DNA of 64,000 nucleotides, taken from assembly GCA_045611765.1 (NCBI GenBank), contig JAZKXT010000012.1, positions 124,001 to 188,000 on the forward strand, in the 5' to 3' direction. Shown here one piece after another: positions 61,760 to 64,000 of this stretch. Origin of the DNA: UMGS1649 sp045611765. GTDB taxonomy: Bacteria; Bacillota; Clostridia; TANB77; CAG-465. Every line of letters starts with the position of its first letter. Position 1 is the first letter of the stretch. The translations under genes and the position numbers were made by a program. Under the pieces are notes generated by a model that saw only the letters and a list, made by a program, of their open reading frames with translations, had not been told where the DNA came from and did no database searches.

Positions 61760-62825
61760 CTAAGCTTTCAAAGAAGGCTTTGTTGTTTAAATAACTTTTA
61801 TCATTTGGTTTTATACTACCAGCTTTTTCGTTGTATTCCATGGCAACTTTAATATTTCCAAGGTTATAATGACAAACACACAACTCTATATATGGAATAA
61901 AATCATGATAATCTTTGGAGAAAAAACCACCTGAAGAAACATCATATTTTTTACTTAATGCTTGTTCTAACCAAAATACAGCAATAGAATATTGCTTTTT
62001 GTTAATAAAATATTGCCCAACATTGCAACAAACTTCTGCACGAGGTGTATCGTATTCAAAAGATTTAAATAAACAAGCAAGAGCTGTATTTTCGGCCCTT
62101 AATTTTAAATAAATATTATATAAATCTAAACAAGCAGATATTTTATTTTCTATCCATGCATCAGGCAGGGATAAAAACTGTGTGTATTCATTTATACTTT
62201 CATCAAATCTTTCAGCATACATAAGCTCGCGAGCATAGTAAAAGGTTTGCCTTGCGTCAAATTTAATTCCTTGTTTTTTCATATTTTCAAATATAGTAAT
62301 ATTTCTTTGAGGGTCGGATGGATGAAGTTTTTTATGTGTTATTGCAATATCTTCATAAAGAATTTTGCCATGTCTGGGAATGACCTCGTGAATTGGACTA
62401 ACCCACTTATATCCTTTAGAACGTTTTACTATTCTTTCTCGGTAATACGAAAGTGCGGGGATCCCATTTTCATCTAAATTCAAATTATATTTAAACATCA
62501 CCATGTCTATATCTGGAGTTAGTATTTTCTTAAGTATTTTAATTTTTTCAATATCTTCTTTTAATATAACATCGTCAGCATCGAGCCATATGATATAATC
62601 TTTGGTAGCTTTAGAAAAAGAATAGTTTCGAGCTTTGGCAAAGTCATTAACCCACTTATAATCATAAACTTTATCTGTATATTTTGAAGCTATATTTTTT
62701 GTATCATCCATTGAACCTGTATCTACAATTATTATTTCATCAGCTATTTGTTTTGCACAGTCTAAACATCGACTCAAAGTATCGTGTTCGTTTTTTACTA
62801 TCATACAAAGAGATAGAGATATCAT
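61743..62825 (-). CDS. Family 2 glycosyltransferase with C-terminal TPR-like repeats
   Basis: 360 residues. N-terminal GT-A domain: SLSLCMIVKNEHDTLSRCLD, IIIVDTGSMDDTKNIASKY and IIWLDADDVI (the DxD nucleotide-sugar motif, about residue 88). The C-terminal half (about 200-360) has helical repeats resembling TPRs (ARQTFYYARELMYAERFDES, VCCNVGQYFINKKQYSIAVF). This type is common in Firmicute protein glycosylation. ATG 62825 is chosen over a frame reaching 63119 because AGGTGA precedes it. Neighbouring Cys-rich and collagen-like genes suggest spore-surface glycosylation. Confidence 0.85.
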   Translation of the reverse strand: MISLSLCMIVKNEHDTLSRCLDCAKQIADEIIIVDTGSMDDTKNIASKYTDKVYDYKWVNDFAKARNYSFSKATKDYIIWLDADDVILKEDIEKIKILKKILTPDIDMVMFKYNLNLDENGIPALSYYRERIVKRSKGYKWVSPIHEVIPRHGKILYEDIAITHKKLHPSDPQRNITIFENMKKQGIKFDARQTFYYARELMYAERFDESINEYTQFLSLPDAWIENKISACLDLYNIYLKLRAENTALACLFKSFEYDTPRAEVCCNVGQYFINKKQYSIAVFWLEQALSKKYDVSSGGFFSKDYHDFIPYIELCVCHYNLGNIKVAMEYNEKAGSIKPNDKSYLNNKAFFESLEKNPL

Positions 62826-62870
62826 AAAATCACCTAATGTAATATATGAAAATAATAATATATAAGTGAC

Positions 62871-62898
62871 ACAATTTAAGCGGACAAAACATAATATA
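62871..62898 (+). promoter_or_regulatory. Candidate sigma-K promoter of the Cys-rich coat-like gene
   Basis: AC at 62871-62872, 17-nt spacer, CATAATATA at 62890-62898, exactly the sigma-K pattern (AC-17-CATANNNTA). Inferred by eye. Confidence 0.5.
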
Positions 62899-62935
62899 TA
62901 GAGGACGTAAGTCCTAAGAAAGGGTAGATTAAATA

Positions 62936-63187
62936 ATGGAAAATAGTAGATGTAATTGTGGAAATTCACAATCAAATTGGGGATGGGGACAAAACCAAGC
63001 CAAGTGTAAAGGATATGACAATTACAAAAACGAAGGACACAAATATAACTGTTACTGTTTTGAAGAAAAAGAAAATTGTGGTTGCGAAAAGGAAACTTCA
63101 CAATGTGGTTGTAGTTCAAATAATAAAAATCATAATAATTATGGTTGTGGAGCCGCTAGTCAAAACAGCTATTACGGTTGGTTATAA
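62936..63187 (+). CDS. Small Cys/Asn/Gly-rich spore-coat-like protein
   Basis: 83 residues: about 11 Cys in the pattern CNCGN, CYCFEE, CGCEKE, CGCSSN, CGAASQ, many Asn, Gly, Tyr and Trp, no signal peptide. This composition is typical of cross-linked spore coat and exosporium proteins, without a defined family. AGAAAGG precedes the ATG. A candidate sigma-K promoter lies upstream and a terminator follows. Confidence 0.7.
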   Translation: MENSRCNCGNSQSNWGWGQNQAKCKGYDNYKNEGHKYNCYCFEEKENCGCEKETSQCGCSSNNKNHNNYGCGAASQNSYYGWL

Positions 63188-63194
63188 ACAAAAT

Positions 63195-63226
63195 CGGGTG
63201 GATAGAAATATCTGCCCTTTTTTGTT
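63195..63226 (+). terminator. Terminator after the coat-like gene
   Basis: GGGTGGATA, loop GAAA, TATCTGCCC (with G-U pairs) and a T run. Confidence 0.78.
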
Positions 63227-63244
63227 GCATAAACCAAACAATTG

Positions 63245-63253
63245 CATATAATA
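63245..63253 (+). promoter_or_regulatory. Sigma-K/E-like -10 of the collagen-like gene
   Basis: CATATAATA fits CATANNNTA. I found no AC at 17 nt, so support is partial. Confidence 0.35.
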
Positions 63254-63289
63254 CAGTAGATGTATTTTACATCTAGAAGGAGTAGTATA

Positions 63290-63907
63290 ATGAACTATAG
63301 AAATTGTTATAATAACGGATTCGATGAAATAGATAACTGCAACTTCAGACCAACTCCAAGACCCAATTGTTGTCTTGAAGGACCTATAGGTCCACAAGGC
63401 CCGATGGGTAGACCTGGTCCGACAGGCCCACAAGGTCCACAAGGCCCACAAGGTCCGGTGGGAGCACAAGGTCCAATTGGTGTTCCGGGTGTTGCTGGGG
63501 CTACTGGTGTTACTGGAGCCACTGGTGCTACGGGTCCTACTGGAGTAACAGGACCAACAGGTCCGACTGGTGTTACGGGACCTACAGGCCCAACAGGAGC
63601 TACTGGTGCTACAGGCCCAATTGGTCTAACGGGAGCTACAGGAGAACAAGGAATACAAGGTGTTCCTGGTATTGCTGGTGCCACTGGTGCCACAGGACCT
63701 ACAGGCCCAACAGGAGCTACGGGAGCTACTGGTGCAACAGGTCCAACGGGAGCAACTGGTGCTGATGGACTAACTCCAACGCTTACAATTGGTACAGTTA
63801 CAACGGGAGCCCCTGGAACTGCTGCAACAGCTACAATAACTGGTACAGCTCCAGACTTTGTGTTAAACTTAACAATACCACAAGGTCCAACGGGTCCAGC
63901 AGCTTAG
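63290..63907 (+). CDS. Collagen-like surface protein with GXT repeats (BclA-like)
   Basis: 205 residues. N-terminal Cys-containing segment (MNYRNCYNNGFDEIDNCNFR..., ending in PNCCLEG), then a collagen-like region of Gly-X-Y triplets (about 30-160), early ones GPQ/GPM, later mostly GxT (GATGPTGVTGPT). A C-terminal non-collagenous part follows (TPTLTIGTVTTGAPG..., ending GPTGPAA). Exosporium filament proteins such as BclA have this layout and are glycosylated on the Thr residues. Here the C-terminal globular domain is only about 40 residues. AGAAGGAG precedes ATG 63290; the upstream ATG at 63260 lacks one. Confidence 0.85.
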   Translation: MNYRNCYNNGFDEIDNCNFRPTPRPNCCLEGPIGPQGPMGRPGPTGPQGPQGPQGPVGAQGPIGVPGVAGATGVTGATGATGPTGVTGPTGPTGVTGPTGPTGATGATGPIGLTGATGEQGIQGVPGIAGATGATGPTGPTGATGATGATGPTGATGADGLTPTLTIGTVTTGAPGTAATATITGTAPDFVLNLTIPQGPTGPAA

Positions 63908-63932
63908 AGTAATACTCTATTCATAGAATAAG

Positions 63933-63970
63933 CAAATAGCACACGGTAGTAGAAAACTGTGTGTTATTTG
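63933..63970 (+). terminator. Terminator after the collagen-like gene
   Basis: AAATAGCACACGG and CTGTGTGTTATTT pair with G-U contacts, followed by G/T-rich sequence. Confidence 0.5.
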
Positions 63971-64000
63971 TGTATAGCTTGCTTTTAAGTGAAGTATGGT

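Noticed and set aside
62826..63119. N-terminal extension of the glycosyltransferase frame
   Set aside because: The extension overlaps the divergent coat-like gene, reads as low-complexity aromatic sequence, and AGGTGA precedes ATG 62825.
63307..63693. Minus-strand Pro/Val/Ala-rich ORF
   Set aside because: It is the antisense shadow of the collagen-like Gly-X-Y repeats; open only because of the repeat composition.

Overview
The window is a low-GC chromosomal segment of an endospore-forming Clostridia-type Firmicute. Support for this: sporulation genes (partial spoIVA, a DpaA-like gene, a BofA-family gene, gpr, coat/exosporium-type genes), CIRCE control of hrcA-grpE-dnaK-dnaJ, a short rplU-rpmA operon, AGGAGG ribosome binding sites, GTG/TTG starts, strong AGA codon preference and TTGACA-17-TATAAT promoters, often with an extended TGG before the -10. 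TGA is used as a stop, so the code is standard. The genus cannot be named from the sequence; an uncultured gut-type lineage is plausible. Two genes (5155-5651 and cysE at 30038-30578) carry apparent single-base frameshifts that could be real or assembly errors.

Layout. 1-381: start of spoIVA, minus strand. 530-5081: recJ, a RelA/SpoT homologue with degenerate hydrolase residues, and an MBL-fold hydrolase. 5155-6208: one broken and one orphan gene. 6288-13116: ung, queA, an unknown coiled-coil gene, tgt, cls, and a second orphan gene. 13215-15724: dpaA, uppP, folD. 15756-18912: HD protein and a solitary VirD4/TraG-type ATPase, minus strand. 19034-20322: pth, rplU, rpmA. 20358-21422: unknown membrane protein, minus strand. 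21586-24313: trpS, obgE, bofA, tRNA-Gly. 24363-25818: HD hydrolase and TIM-barrel epimerase, minus strand. 26086-31956: dockerin-bearing secreted glucosaminidase, membrane-anchored cadherin-like protein, frameshifted cysE, O-antigen-ligase-like protein. 32107-36789: heat-shock operon with two CIRCE-like sites. 36920-39551: rsmE, a membrane-tethered SBP_bac_5 protein, tRNA-Arg. 39640-41015: stomatin/NfeD pair. 41123-45252: GH18-like pseudoenzyme and two homologous pilin-like proteins, the second extended into an Ig plus C-type-lectin-like adhesin. 45372-49538: rpsO, P-type Ca2+ ATPase, rhodanese, thioredoxin. 49714-55934: a repeat protein, an unknown gene and smc. 56773-60098: trmFO, holA, gpr. 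60539-64000: bactofilin-like membrane protein, TPR glycosyltransferase, Cys-rich coat-like protein, collagen-like protein.

Most genes are housekeeping. The less ordinary content is at the cell or spore surface: the dockerin/cadherin-like pair, the pilin-like operon, and the glycosyltransferase beside a GXT-repeat collagen-like protein with a sigma-K-like promoter nearby. Several orphan genes have different codon use, each with its own consensus promoter. No CRISPR, transposase, integrase, prophage or rRNA gene is visible.
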